From a virus, in the IMG/VR virus record IMGVR_UViG_3300037117_000244, positions 1 through 26,573 of that record: DNA of 26,573 nucleotides; one strand, 5' to 3'. The notes below the pieces were generated by a model. It did not search any database. It was not told the origin of the DNA and saw nothing but the letters and a program-made list of their open reading frames with translations. Positions 6,950 through 14,826 of the stretch are shown piece after piece. Positions within the stretch are counted from its first letter, which is position 1. Every line of letters begins with the position of its first letter. The translations under genes were made by a program, and so were the position numbers.

Positions 6950-7948
6950 TTACCCCACCGTCGGGGCTGCGATCGCGCCGAAGGCCGGGACGGTGACCGT
7001 GTTCTTGAATAGGTACGCCGTCTCTGCGGCCGTGACCTTGGTGTCCCAGTACCAATCCACCGACTCCCAATCCGTCTTCGCATCCAGGTACGGGTCCGGA
7101 AATTCCAGCACGCCGTAGCCGCCTGCCGTCATCGGGGCTGCCGCCCAGTTGAAGGTCTTCATGGCGCTCACATCGTCCATGGTCGGCGCCGGCTGGGTGT
7201 AGGTCAGAACAGCGTCGCCGCCCCAAATCCACGAGCCCACATTGCTCTTGTCGAGGACGATGGCGGCGGCTTCGGTAACCGGGACCCCAAACACCTGGCT
7301 CAATTCGGCGAGGCCGATCGCGCCAGGCGTGGTGTACTTGAAGCGGTCGATGATGTCGGGATGGTTGCGCAGATTTTTGTAAACCGGTGTGCTGATGATG
7401 AAGGCGTTGGCCAACACTCCGGACTGTTTGATCAGGTCCTTAGCGTTGTCGACATCCACGATGGGATGCGAGTGCCCGACCTGGTAGTCGTCCCACGGAT
7501 AGACGCTGCCGCCGACACTGAGATCGCTGTAGTTGGTGAACTTGGTGTTGTCGCGGGCCAGGCTGGCGACATAGACCTCGCGGGCCAGGTTGATGCGATC
7601 GATCAACAGCTTGGTCGCATTCTGCTTAGCCGAGAAGCCCAGGCCGAGAGCGTACTGTTCTTCTTCGAAGGGCACCGAGGCAGCCAGCGCATGCGACTTG
7701 CACATGTAGGTGTCGCTGCTGTAGGTGCGGCGTACGGTTTGCGGGCGAGCGCCGGGCGCGCGCAGGACGTCGCGATCGTTGCGCTGGTTGGCGCGATCGA
7801 AGATGACGTACTGGAACGACTGCCGCGCCACGTCCACGCGCGGCGCGATCAACTCGGAAACGAAGGCATTATTGCGGTACGCCTTGGCGTAGTTCGACAA
7901 CGCCACGTTGAGTGTGCCGAGCGGTTGCAAACCAGTGAATGCACCCAT
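6950..7948 (-). CDS. Major capsid protein
   Basis: A 332-aa protein in the expected place after the scaffold/protease and decoration genes. The N-terminal region (LGTLNVALSNYAKAYRNNAFVSELIAPRVDV) contains the F-V-x-x-L-x-P-x-V pattern seen in major capsid proteins of this class. The RANQRNDRDVLRAPGARP segment, the NAFIISTPVYKNLRNHP segment (the usual 'allow selection of a subunit by index' helix) and a C-terminal beta region also fit. It forms the icosahedral shell. ATG at 7948 has a GGAGGAAGG ribosome-binding site. No poly-serine is present here, in contrast to the decoration protein. Confidence 0.82.
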   Translation of the reverse strand: MGAFTGLQPLGTLNVALSNYAKAYRNNAFVSELIAPRVDVARQSFQYVIFDRANQRNDRDVLRAPGARPQTVRRTYSSDTYMCKSHALAASVPFEEEQYALGLGFSAKQNATKLLIDRINLAREVYVASLARDNTKFTNYSDLSVGGSVYPWDDYQVGHSHPIVDVDNAKDLIKQSGVLANAFIISTPVYKNLRNHPDIIDRFKYTTPGAIGLAELSQVFGVPVTEAAAIVLDKSNVGSWIWGGDAVLTYTQPAPTMDDVSAMKTFNWAAAPMTAGGYGVLEFPDPYLDAKTDWESVDWYWDTKVTAAETAYLFKNTVTVPAFGAIAAPTVG

Positions 7949-8031
7949 TAGAACCTTCCTCCTCCGCGTCTCGCGGACTTGCTTTCAATCTCTCGCTGGG
8001 CGGCCGCCCCGCCCACTCGCCTTCTCGCGCT

Positions 8032-8502
8032 CTAGTGGCTGCTGCTCGAGGAGCTGCTCGAACTGCTGCTGCTCGAAGAGCTGCTGCTGCTGGAGCTGCT
8101 GCTCGAAGAGCTGCTGCCATAGAACTCGGTGACCTTGGCGAGGATGTAGTCATTCGCATTCGAGCCCGAGCTGAGCGCCTTGGCCACGATGTTGTCGGTG
8201 ACTGCGGCAGTCGGGATCACCCGGCCGCTGCTGTCCGTCTTTAGGAACTGTCCGATGGTGATAGCCGCGCCAATCTTGGCGATGAACTCGCCGTCCTCGA
8301 TGATCGAGATGGGATCTTCGGCGCTGATCGTGCTCTCCTCGATGAACCCGATCACCGGGACGTTGGCGCCAGCGATCGCCACATGCTCGTCATCGGTGAC
8401 GGGCACTACCGCCAGACCGCGAGTCATACTGGCCGCGCCGGCGTGGTAGGTCCGCTTCTGCGGGTTACCGATTACGCCTTTGGTTGAGACTGCGAGTGTC
8501 AT
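8032..8502 (-). CDS. DUF2190-like capsid decoration protein with C-terminal poly-Ser tail
   Basis: The first 125 residues fit the small capsid cement/decoration family (DUF2190-like): TKGVIGNPQKRTYHAG, MTRGLAVVPVTDD, VIGFIEE, then GAAITIGQFLKTDSSGRVIP and a closing YILAKVTEFYG. The C-terminus is Gly, 26 consecutive Ser (8038-8115), His, stop. All six serine codons are used. The same Gly-Ser(n)-His ending occurs on the tail tube protein. Start is ATG at 8502 with AGGAGAAACGACG before it. Decoration proteins cover the outer shell, so the tail should be displayed on the virion surface. Confidence 0.75.
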   Translation of the reverse strand: MTLAVSTKGVIGNPQKRTYHAGAASMTRGLAVVPVTDDEHVAIAGANVPVIGFIEESTISAEDPISIIEDGEFIAKIGAAITIGQFLKTDSSGRVIPTAAVTDNIVAKALSSGSNANDYILAKVTEFYGSSSSSSSSSSSSSSSSSSSSSSSSSSH

Positions 8503-8547
8503 CGTCGTTTCTCCTGGCCGCGATCGGCGCGGCTAAAACTTTCTTGA

Positions 8548-8585
8548 CTGGCTACTGGCTACTGACTACTGACTACTGACAACTG
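8548..8585 (+). repeat. Heptamer repeat tract 2
   Basis: Five consecutive heptamers (CTGGCTA twice, CTGACTA twice, CTGACAA) plus CTG sit in the gap between the protease/scaffold stop and the decoration gene ribosome-binding site. This matches the location type of tract 1. Confidence 0.92.
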
Positions 8586-8592
8586 CTTCTTG

Positions 8593-9267
8593 CTAGACCG
8601 CGCCCGCGGCCATGCCGCCGGACACCGTCAATTCCGGATGCTTCGAGGCGACCTGCATCATCGCCTCGCCATATTCGACCTTGGGATTCTTCTCCTGAAA
8701 TTCCAGGATCAGCGCGTGCAATTGTTCGGAGTTCTGGTCAACCACGGTCTGGCCGCGTGTCGCCGTCGGGCGCGCGCTCGAAAATTCAATGACCTTCTTG
8801 CCATCGACGGCGGTCCCGCCCGGCACAATCTTCGGCAGTTTCTCCAGAAAATTGGTCAGGAGGTCGAGCGGCAACACCTTCGCCTTCTTGCCGTCTTTGT
8901 CGGGCTCGCCGAACTCGATGGTCTCGGTCACCTTCGCCAGCTCGGCGAACACAACCTTCAGCCCCATCTTCTCGAACGCCGGGACCCACTTGCCGGCCGA
9001 GCGCAGTTTGTTGACTGCCTCAGCTACCAGGCCCGAGTGCTCGCCCGTGACGAGCTTGCGCTCGCGCTCGGCAAAGTCAGTGGCCTGCTTCGCCAGCTTG
9101 GTTTCCAGCTCCGTGTTCTTCGCGGCCAGCGGGGCGACGGCGGTTTCGACGAGCCGCTTTGCGTCGGCCTCGCTGAACTGCGCCGCTGTGTTCTTCGCGC
9201 CGAAGTGCTCCTCGAAGAACGCCTTAAATTGCTCGGCAAAAGTCAAAGTCTTTTCCTGCGCTGCCAT
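8593..9267 (-). CDS. Nested scaffold protein from internal start
   Basis: An in-frame ATG at 9267 (MAAQEKTLTFAEQFK) is preceded by GAGGAGG (plus-strand 9273-9279), the best Shine-Dalgarno in this gene, with 5-6 bases of spacing. It would give a 224-aa scaffold lacking the protease domain. Nested scaffold genes inside the protease gene are established in Mu (I/Z) and lambda (C/Nu3), which supports the call. Expression is inferred from the site. Confidence 0.65.
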   Translation of the reverse strand: MAAQEKTLTFAEQFKAFFEEHFGAKNTAAQFSEADAKRLVETAVAPLAAKNTELETKLAKQATDFAERERKLVTGEHSGLVAEAVNKLRSAGKWVPAFEKMGLKVVFAELAKVTETIEFGEPDKDGKKAKVLPLDLLTNFLEKLPKIVPGGTAVDGKKVIEFSSARPTATRGQTVVDQNSEQLHALILEFQEKNPKVEYGEAMMQVASKHPELTVSGGMAAGAV

Positions 9268-9708
9268 CGAACCCTCCTCGAAGACGACCTCGGCCGTCTC
9301 GAAACCTTCTTCAAACTTGATCGCCGCCAGGCCCTTCACCTCGGGCGGCTGCGCTCCCAGAAATCCGATGTGCCGTAACTCCAACCCGTCCGGCTTTTTG
9401 TAGAAGGAGACGCTGCGTTTCTTGAAGAGCCCCTTGCGCACCATCTCTTCAAAGTTCGGGTCGGTATCCTCGCCCAACTTCGCGAACAGTTTCCCTGCGT
9501 CGTACTTCACGGCTTTGGCCCAGCCATACGCGGGAGCATTCGTATCAGGGTGGCCGATCACCGCGGGAGCTTCGTGGAAGTCGGGGTTGTAACTGTCGGC
9601 GACGTGCTGTAGGTCCTGCGCTGTGTACTCGCCTTTATCTCCGTAGCTGCCGGCGCGAAAGATCTCAAACCAGTCGCGTAAGCCTTCGGCATGGTTACTG
9701 GTTGCCAT
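8593..9708 (-). CDS. Phage maturation protease with C-terminal scaffold (Mu gpI-like)
   Basis: The 371-aa protein has an N-terminal protease-like domain and a C-terminal scaffold region, the arrangement of Mu gpI. Visible features are GHP at residues 52-54 (likely catalytic His), KRSVSFY around 98-103 (likely catalytic Ser) and LRHIGFLGAQPPEV around 111-124. A Glu/Lys/Ala-rich coiled-coil stretch follows from about 150 to 215. It would assemble with the capsid protein and then process the prohead. I place the start at the ATG at 9708; a TTG nine bases upstream is also open and neither has a clear ribosome-binding site. It contains an internal scaffold start (see 8593-9267). Confidence 0.8.
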   Translation of the reverse strand: MATSNHAEGLRDWFEIFRAGSYGDKGEYTAQDLQHVADSYNPDFHEAPAVIGHPDTNAPAYGWAKAVKYDAGKLFAKLGEDTDPNFEEMVRKGLFKKRSVSFYKKPDGLELRHIGFLGAQPPEVKGLAAIKFEEGFETAEVVFEEGSMAAQEKTLTFAEQFKAFFEEHFGAKNTAAQFSEADAKRLVETAVAPLAAKNTELETKLAKQATDFAERERKLVTGEHSGLVAEAVNKLRSAGKWVPAFEKMGLKVVFAELAKVTETIEFGEPDKDGKKAKVLPLDLLTNFLEKLPKIVPGGTAVDGKKVIEFSSARPTATRGQTVVDQNSEQLHALILEFQEKNPKVEYGEAMMQVASKHPELTVSGGMAAGAV

Positions 9709-9787
9709 CGCTGGCAATCATCGGCGGCGGGATGGGGTGGATGCGGGAAATATAGTCAGGCGTGGGAATACTGGCAGATTCCGGCCT

Positions 9788-10612
9788 TCAGGCGGCGAAG
9801 ACTTTACCGAATCCGGGCTGCGGAACCAGCAGCCGCGCCAGCAGCGGAAGCCGCTCATTGCCCGGCTCATCCGCGCCTTTGGGCGCTTCATCGGAGAGCA
9901 CGGGGATGACCGAGCAGCGGCAGTTGAATCCGTTGGGCGGATAGATCTTCATCCACACCGGATCGTCGGCGCGGGCGGTGAACATGTGCAGCACGCGGTG
10001 CTCAGGACGCACTCTATCGTCGCCCACCGTCCAATACTGCCAGTAGGGCAGCACCGCCTTGGTCATCGGGGCGGACATCTGCTCGAAGCGTCCCAGCGAG
10101 TACGCCCGCTGCATCGCTGTGTTGAATGCGGTGTCGAGCGTGAAAGCGTTCAGGTCAGCTACCCCGGCTTCATTGGTGAGCTGCTTCACCGCGGCTTCGA
10201 AGTCGGCCTGACTGCCACCCTTCTGCTGCACGGCGACGAGCTCGTCGCGAATGCGCTCGATCAGCCGCTGATCGGCCACGCCGGCCAACGTGAATGCTTG
10301 CGCCTGATACTGAGAGGTCATGCCATCGAAGATGTCTTTGGTGACGGGAACCAGGTTGCGCAGATAGTCGGCTGCGCCTTCGTTGGGGAGATCGAAGGAG
10401 AAGCCCATGGTGGCGTCGGTGGTATCGCCTTCGGCGAAGTGGGAATGGACGACCAGCCGCGAGCTGGTGGCGATCTCGACGCGCTTGCCGGTTCGCTTGT
10501 GGACTTCGCGGACGAGCTGCGCGCGGCCCAGCAGATTGGCGGCTGCCAGATGATGCGCCAGCAAGCTGCCCAGGCGATGCTGGATGCCGATCGCGCTGGC
10601 GACGGCCGTCAT
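9788..10612 (-). CDS. Head morphogenesis protein (Mu gpF / SPP1 gp7 family)
   Basis: The 274-aa protein ends with the family signature: WQYWTVGDDRVRPEHRVLH (Arg and His206 region), then DDPVWMKIYPPNGFNCRCSVIPV (the W..iyPPng..CrC pattern, Cys231 and Cys233). The mid region (DIFDGMTSQYQAQAFTLAGV) fits the helical part of gpF-like proteins. The family is a minor head protein associated with the portal. The ATG at 10612 overlaps the upstream stop as ATGA. A gap of about 80 bp follows before the protease gene. Confidence 0.88.
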   Translation of the reverse strand: MTAVASAIGIQHRLGSLLAHHLAAANLLGRAQLVREVHKRTGKRVEIATSSRLVVHSHFAEGDTTDATMGFSFDLPNEGAADYLRNLVPVTKDIFDGMTSQYQAQAFTLAGVADQRLIERIRDELVAVQQKGGSQADFEAAVKQLTNEAGVADLNAFTLDTAFNTAMQRAYSLGRFEQMSAPMTKAVLPYWQYWTVGDDRVRPEHRVLHMFTARADDPVWMKIYPPNGFNCRCSVIPVLSDEAPKGADEPGNERLPLLARLLVPQPGFGKVFAA

Positions 10613-10863
10613 CGCTCACTCTCCCAAGCGGCCAGCAGATGCGGCGCCAGCCGCTCGAAAGCGCAGCGGCAGCAGCAGAGGTTGGGGCAAGTGTGCCGCA
10701 TATTGCGGAGCGCAAGGAAGCGCTGCACGCAGGTACGCATCTCCATGGTCGGCTCCGACTGCTGGGGATTCGGCTGGAAGACCTCTTCCCCCAAGGCTGC
10801 GGCCTCAGCCAGTGTTCGTCCGTAGCGAATGTACGCAGTCTCAGTGTCTTCGGGGCGGCCCAT
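10609..10863 (-). CDS. Small Cys-rich protein between portal and gpF genes
   Basis: An 84-aa protein with an N-terminal acidic helix (DTETAYIRYGRTLAEAAALGEEVF) and a C-terminal cysteine cluster (TCPNLCCCRCAFERL). The cluster could bind zinc or form disulfides. It overlaps the gpF-like gene as ATGA and begins 6 bp after the portal gene ends. I do not know a function; position suggests a portal or minor head accessory. Confidence 0.6.
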   Translation of the reverse strand: MGRPEDTETAYIRYGRTLAEAAALGEEVFQPNPQQSEPTMEMRTCVQRFLALRNMRHTCPNLCCCRCAFERLAPHLLAAWESER

Positions 10864-10869
10864 AGCGGT

Positions 10870-12327
10870 TCATCTCCGGCCGCGCGCGGCAGCGTCCACA
10901 ACTTCTTTCACCCGCTCCTTCATCAAGTCGAGCGAGTCGCCTTTCAGTTCGGCAAACACTTTGTCGAACTCCGCATGATCGTGCTTCATCTCCGGCGACA
11001 TCAGCATCGCTTCGGCGAAGGTGGACACATCGCGCGCCTGCAAGGCCACCTGCGGCGCATTGACGTTGGGCACCAGCACTTCGGGTTCGCCGTCGACCAT
11101 TGGGATGCCGTACTTCTCCGACACGTAGCTGGTCGGGACTGATTTACCCATCCGCTGCGCTCCAGAGTCCGTCACGATGGCCTTAGAAAGGTCAGCTGCC
11201 TCCTTCGTGTCGAATTGCCATATCGGCATGGGGGCATCGGGCCCATAGTTCCATAGCACGAGTGGCCGCACGACCTGCCGATTCACTGCCGTCGCAACGG
11301 ACTTGGCTAGCTCGACGCTGCGGTCATTAAAGGTTTCGGCATGTGTGTCACCCATGGAGCGTGACCCTGTGCCGCCTTCATTGCCAAAGGAAGTCAGGGT
11401 CTCGCCCTTGATGCGGCGGGCGATGCTGTATTGCATCGCCTGGAAGAGCTTCACGTAGACCTCGGGTGAAATGGGCCGCGCCTTGGTCAGTAGGTCCACG
11501 TCATAATTAAAGTTCTGCGGGACAGCCACCGCGCTGCGTTCCACCAGCGCCTTGGCGAGTTCGGCTGCAAGTTGCTTTTGCTGCTCACTATCGCTGTCGT
11601 TGTACTTGACCACGGCCGTGCCGGGGCCTTTCTCCCCGTACTGCAGCCACATGCGGAGATCGTTGCGCTTGAACCATGAGGGCCAGAACACGTTACGCAG
11701 CAACGGGCGGCCCATACGGTTCCCTGAGCGAGGGCGGTAAGTGAACGTGAGAAATTTTTGTTCAGGCATGACGTCGCCCTCCATTGCCCAGGGCGACGGC
11801 AGTAATTGAAGCGGCCCCACCTGCGGCCGGGAACGATTACCGAATAGGAACAGTTCCTGGGGCCGGTCGCGCATGTCTTCCAGCTCGACCTGGCCTTCAG
11901 AAACATCGAAGATCATCTCAGCCGTCGAAAATCCGTAACCGGGAGAGTCGAGGATGCAGTCCAATATCGAATGCAAGTCCGGTAGGTTCTGCAGTTGAGC
12001 GTCAATGAAATTAGCGACCTCGATCGCTTGGCTGCTCTCGTCTGCCGGCGACACCTTGCGATCGCGCTTCAGAACCGAGAGCTTCAACTCATCCAAACAA
12101 TTCCCTACATCGTCATCTTTGTCTTCCAGTTCGCGGTAATAGAGCATGGCAGTGGCTTCGTTGCGCGACATCGACGACCAGATCACCGATGGGTTGGTGG
12201 TGCCGCCAAAGGCTAGGGTGTTGCGCCATTGCGAGATCTGGGTCAGGTAGAGGCGCTGCTCGTCCACGATTTCGCCCGGCGGCGGCGCCGGCGGCATCTC
12301 GGCCAACATCTCTTCTTTAGCAGCCAT
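10870..12327 (-). CDS. Portal protein (Mu gp29-like, DUF935)
   Basis: Predicted dodecameric portal through which DNA enters and leaves the head. It is 485 aa from the ATG at 12327. Typical DUF935 features are YYRELEDKDDDVGNCLDELKLSVL near the N-terminus, AVEVANF-like spacing before LDCILDSPGYGFS, FTYRPRSGNRMGRPLLRN in the middle, FWPSWFKRNDLRMWLQYGEK, and VYVKLFQAMQYSIARRIKGETL. I prefer 12327 over the ATG at 12336: it overlaps the terminase stop (TAATG) and places GAGAGG nine bases upstream. The C-terminal third is charged and helical. Confidence 0.9.
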   Translation of the reverse strand: MAAKEEMLAEMPPAPPPGEIVDEQRLYLTQISQWRNTLAFGGTTNPSVIWSSMSRNEATAMLYYRELEDKDDDVGNCLDELKLSVLKRDRKVSPADESSQAIEVANFIDAQLQNLPDLHSILDCILDSPGYGFSTAEMIFDVSEGQVELEDMRDRPQELFLFGNRSRPQVGPLQLLPSPWAMEGDVMPEQKFLTFTYRPRSGNRMGRPLLRNVFWPSWFKRNDLRMWLQYGEKGPGTAVVKYNDSDSEQQKQLAAELAKALVERSAVAVPQNFNYDVDLLTKARPISPEVYVKLFQAMQYSIARRIKGETLTSFGNEGGTGSRSMGDTHAETFNDRSVELAKSVATAVNRQVVRPLVLWNYGPDAPMPIWQFDTKEAADLSKAIVTDSGAQRMGKSVPTSYVSEKYGIPMVDGEPEVLVPNVNAPQVALQARDVSTFAEAMLMSPEMKHDHAEFDKVFAELKGDSLDLMKERVKEVVDAAARGRR

Positions 12328-13808
12328 TACAAGCATCCTCTCGATTGGTCAAACGAACTTTCCGCGCTGGGGGTTGTCATACCCAACTCCAGCGGCGATA
12401 CCCGGGCCGCGTAGTCAGCCAACGCCGCTGCCCAATAACGATCAGCGTGGGCGTAGATTTTCTTGCGCTCGCCGCCGGCGATCGCAGTGTCTACCTGTAT
12501 CTGCGGAGCATCGAAGGTCACCCCCGTGGCCGTCGGCTGTTTCTTGATGGACTGAAACTCCAGTCGGATTTCCGGGTCCGCAGGAATGCGAAAGTGCCCC
12601 GACTCCAACGATCGCTTAAAGCGAATCGACAAATCAACCTTCATCCGGACCGCGCCATCGGGAACGCTTTGCCCCGATCTCGCCTCTTGCTGCTGTTCGC
12701 GCCGCAAGCGGCTGGAGCCGCCGAAGTTCACTCCCATCAGGCGACCGCTATGCTTCACATTCAGGATGTCGAAGAGCCCGATGCCCATGCCGGTGGAATC
12801 CATCGCGGTGCAGGCAGTCATGGCGATCAGCGGTGAAAGGATTTCCGCCTGCTGCACAAACCCCATCGAAGCAATCGGCAGAACCAGGCGGGTCATGGTG
12901 ATTTCTCCGATGCGCTCGTTCAACCAGAAGACCGTCTGGTTGCGATCGCGGGCAACGTCCATCCCGCCATAGAGCAGGCCGCGCGGTTTGAAGTTCGGCG
13001 GCAACTCGGTGGTGGCAAACTCATCCTCGCAGCTCAGTATCAGCTCCAGCGGTAGCCACGCGCCGGTGACCTTCAGGAAGGCGCAGAGAAATTCCTGCGA
13101 AAAGGTTTCATCATCTTTGAAAAGGTCGCGCATCTCCGCAATGCTGATGGGGCAGCCGTCTGCGACAGCCATGTTGATATCGACCCAGTGGCCGCTCCAC
13201 GCGCCTTTCTGTACATGCCCGCCCGGAGGCGGAACCCCATCGGTGAGGCCCAGGTCGCGGGCCAGATCAAAAAACTTTCCGATCTCGCCGTTGGGCGTCG
13301 ACTCGGAGAGCAAGCGGTGCCCGAGCGCAACCTGGCGCGCGACCGCAGCCCAGATGGCATAGGCGTCCTGAAAGTGAGCGTGCTCGGTGAGGATCACATT
13401 GCCCGGATAGCCGCGGGCGGTACGGGGATTGGCGGGCAATGCGATGATGCGTGCGCCGTTGGCCAACTGCATTCTGGTTTGGCTTTCACTGCTGACGCCC
13501 AGCGCATCGGCGAAGGGCTCCTCGTACACTTCTGCGGTGAAGCCCATGAGCTGGCGAATCTTGTGCGCAGCTTCCATGGCCTCGATGGCTTGCGCTTTGG
13601 CGGCGCCGAGAACGGTCCAGGTTGTATTGGGGAACTCCAGACAATCGATACAAGCCTTGGTCATGCTGCCGAAGGTAATGCCGATGCGGGCGCCCTTCAC
13701 CATCAACTGAAAGCGACTGGGTTCATCGATCCAGCGCTGCTGATACGGCCGGATCTGCATCACCGCCGGCAGTTTGATCTCGCGTTTGGGAAACTCAATA
13801 CTAGGCAT
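12327..13808 (-). CDS. Terminase large subunit (Mu gp28-like)
   Basis: Packages phage DNA with an N-terminal ATPase and a C-terminal RNase H-like nuclease. Visible parts of the 493-aa protein: QIRPYQQRWIDEPSRFQLMVKGARIGITFG (adenine-binding Gln region and Walker A-like 39-46), VILTEHAHF (Walker B position 138-142), SESTPNGE (coupling motif 168-175), GGMDVARD (nuclease Asp284) and AMDSTGMG (Asp337). The Walker A lysine position is non-canonical, as in other Mu-type terminases. The Walker B residue before Glu142 is Thr instead of the usual Asp. Start ATG overlaps the small subunit gene by 8 bp. Confidence 0.9.
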   Translation of the reverse strand: MPSIEFPKREIKLPAVMQIRPYQQRWIDEPSRFQLMVKGARIGITFGSMTKACIDCLEFPNTTWTVLGAAKAQAIEAMEAAHKIRQLMGFTAEVYEEPFADALGVSSESQTRMQLANGARIIALPANPRTARGYPGNVILTEHAHFQDAYAIWAAVARQVALGHRLLSESTPNGEIGKFFDLARDLGLTDGVPPPGGHVQKGAWSGHWVDINMAVADGCPISIAEMRDLFKDDETFSQEFLCAFLKVTGAWLPLELILSCEDEFATTELPPNFKPRGLLYGGMDVARDRNQTVFWLNERIGEITMTRLVLPIASMGFVQQAEILSPLIAMTACTAMDSTGMGIGLFDILNVKHSGRLMGVNFGGSSRLRREQQQEARSGQSVPDGAVRMKVDLSIRFKRSLESGHFRIPADPEIRLEFQSIKKQPTATGVTFDAPQIQVDTAIAGGERKKIYAHADRYWAAALADYAARVSPLELGMTTPSAESSFDQSRGCL

Positions 13809-14505
13809 GGCTCACCGGGGGCAGTCCGAAGACGCGCTCGCGCAAGCGGTTGATGTCGTCGACCGTGATCTGCTTGCCCTTGCCCACCTTCACTGAGAGC
13901 TTCTCCATGTCCTTCTGGAAGCGCTCGCGCTGGAGCGCGGAGGTCTTCGTCCACTCGTCGACGCGCTGTTGCTCTGTCGCGGCCAGTTGCTCGCGCACCG
14001 TGTTCTTGCGCGCCTCCTGCGTTGCCTGGGTCAGCGCCAGCAGATACTTGGCCCGCCTTTCTGGCGGCTGCGACTCCAGCATGGCGAAGATCACGTTGGA
14101 AGCACCCTTGAGGGCGGCCTCGTCTAAGTGCTCAGTGCCGCCCGCGGCGAGGACCTTCACAATCTCCTTCGCCTTTGCAGAGATCTTGAGGAACTCTTCT
14201 CTCACCTGCTCGTACCGCAGATCGTACCAACGCAGCAGGGTGGACGCCGGCAACCGCCGCTTAGGGAAGAGCTTCAGCACTTCGGCATCGAGCGAACCCC
14301 AATCGACAAATCCAAAGCTACCCAGATGGCCCTTCCAGCCCTTGTTATAGGGAAGGGCTGAAAGGCGCTCGATCTCCGGCCAGGTCATCGGATAGTCGGC
14401 GCGCAGGTCCTTGATGGCCTCACCTACCGACGGAGGGAGCGCGTCGATGGTCAAGCGTTGGCGCTTCAGCCGCGCCTCTCCGACTTTGGGTCGATGCTTT
14501 GCCAT
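13801..14505 (-). CDS. Terminase small subunit (DUF3486, Mu gp27-like)
   Basis: A 234-aa protein with the DUF3486 profile: basic N-terminus, LTIDALPPSVGEAIKDLRADY, then MTWPEIERLS, and a long central-to-C-terminal helical part with ERRAKYLLAL and a coiled coil. Small subunits recognise packaging sites and regulate the motor. It directly precedes and overlaps the large subunit gene, the standard arrangement. Starts at ATG 14505 with only a weak ribosome-binding site. Confidence 0.85.
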   Translation of the reverse strand: MAKHRPKVGEARLKRQRLTIDALPPSVGEAIKDLRADYPMTWPEIERLSALPYNKGWKGHLGSFGFVDWGSLDAEVLKLFPKRRLPASTLLRWYDLRYEQVREEFLKISAKAKEIVKVLAAGGTEHLDEAALKGASNVIFAMLESQPPERRAKYLLALTQATQEARKNTVREQLAATEQQRVDEWTKTSALQRERFQKDMEKLSVKVGKGKQITVDDINRLRERVFGLPPVSHA

Positions 14506-14508
14506 AGC

Positions 14509-14826
14509 TTAGAGAATTAGCACGAGCGGGTCGCCCGTGTACCCCTCCAGCAGGCGGCGTCCGGCAGTCGTGAGCTCGATGCGCTCCATCCACTTTGTGC
14601 CCTTCCGGTTGTCAACTTTTTCCTGGTACTTGACGTAGTCAGCATCCCTCAGCTCCTGGAGCAAGGTGAAGACATAGTCCTGGGACACGGTGAATCCCAT
14701 CCTCGTCATCAGGGTCCAAAGGGTCAGGTCGTCCATGTGCGAGCGCTGGGCGAAGTGGTTGTTGCGGATGAACTGCATGATCACCCCACGGTGGCGGGCT
14801 AACTGAGCGGTTTCAAGGGCATCCAT
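14509..14826 (-). CDS. Winged-helix phage protein (Mu gp26-like position)
   Basis: A 105-aa protein resembling the short winged-helix proteins found just upstream of DUF3486 in Mu-like phages. It has helices around LARHRGVIMQFIRNN and TLWTLMTRMGFTVSQDYVFTLLQELRDADYV (helix-turn-helix), then a wing ending in WMERIELTTAGRRLLEG. It probably contacts DNA. ATG at 14826 overlaps the preceding TAA as TAATG. Confidence 0.75.
   Translation of the reverse strand: MDALETAQLARHRGVIMQFIRNNHFAQRSHMDDLTLWTLMTRMGFTVSQDYVFTLLQELRDADYVKYQEKVDNRKGTKWMERIELTTAGRRLLEGYTGDPLVLIL

Noticed and set aside
8548-8585. Heptamer tracts as a CRISPR array
   Set aside because: Units are 7 bp with no spacers and no cas genes nearby.
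9737-10825. Plus-strand open frame opposite the gpF-like gene
   Set aside because: Shadow of a gene carrying a clear CRC family signature.
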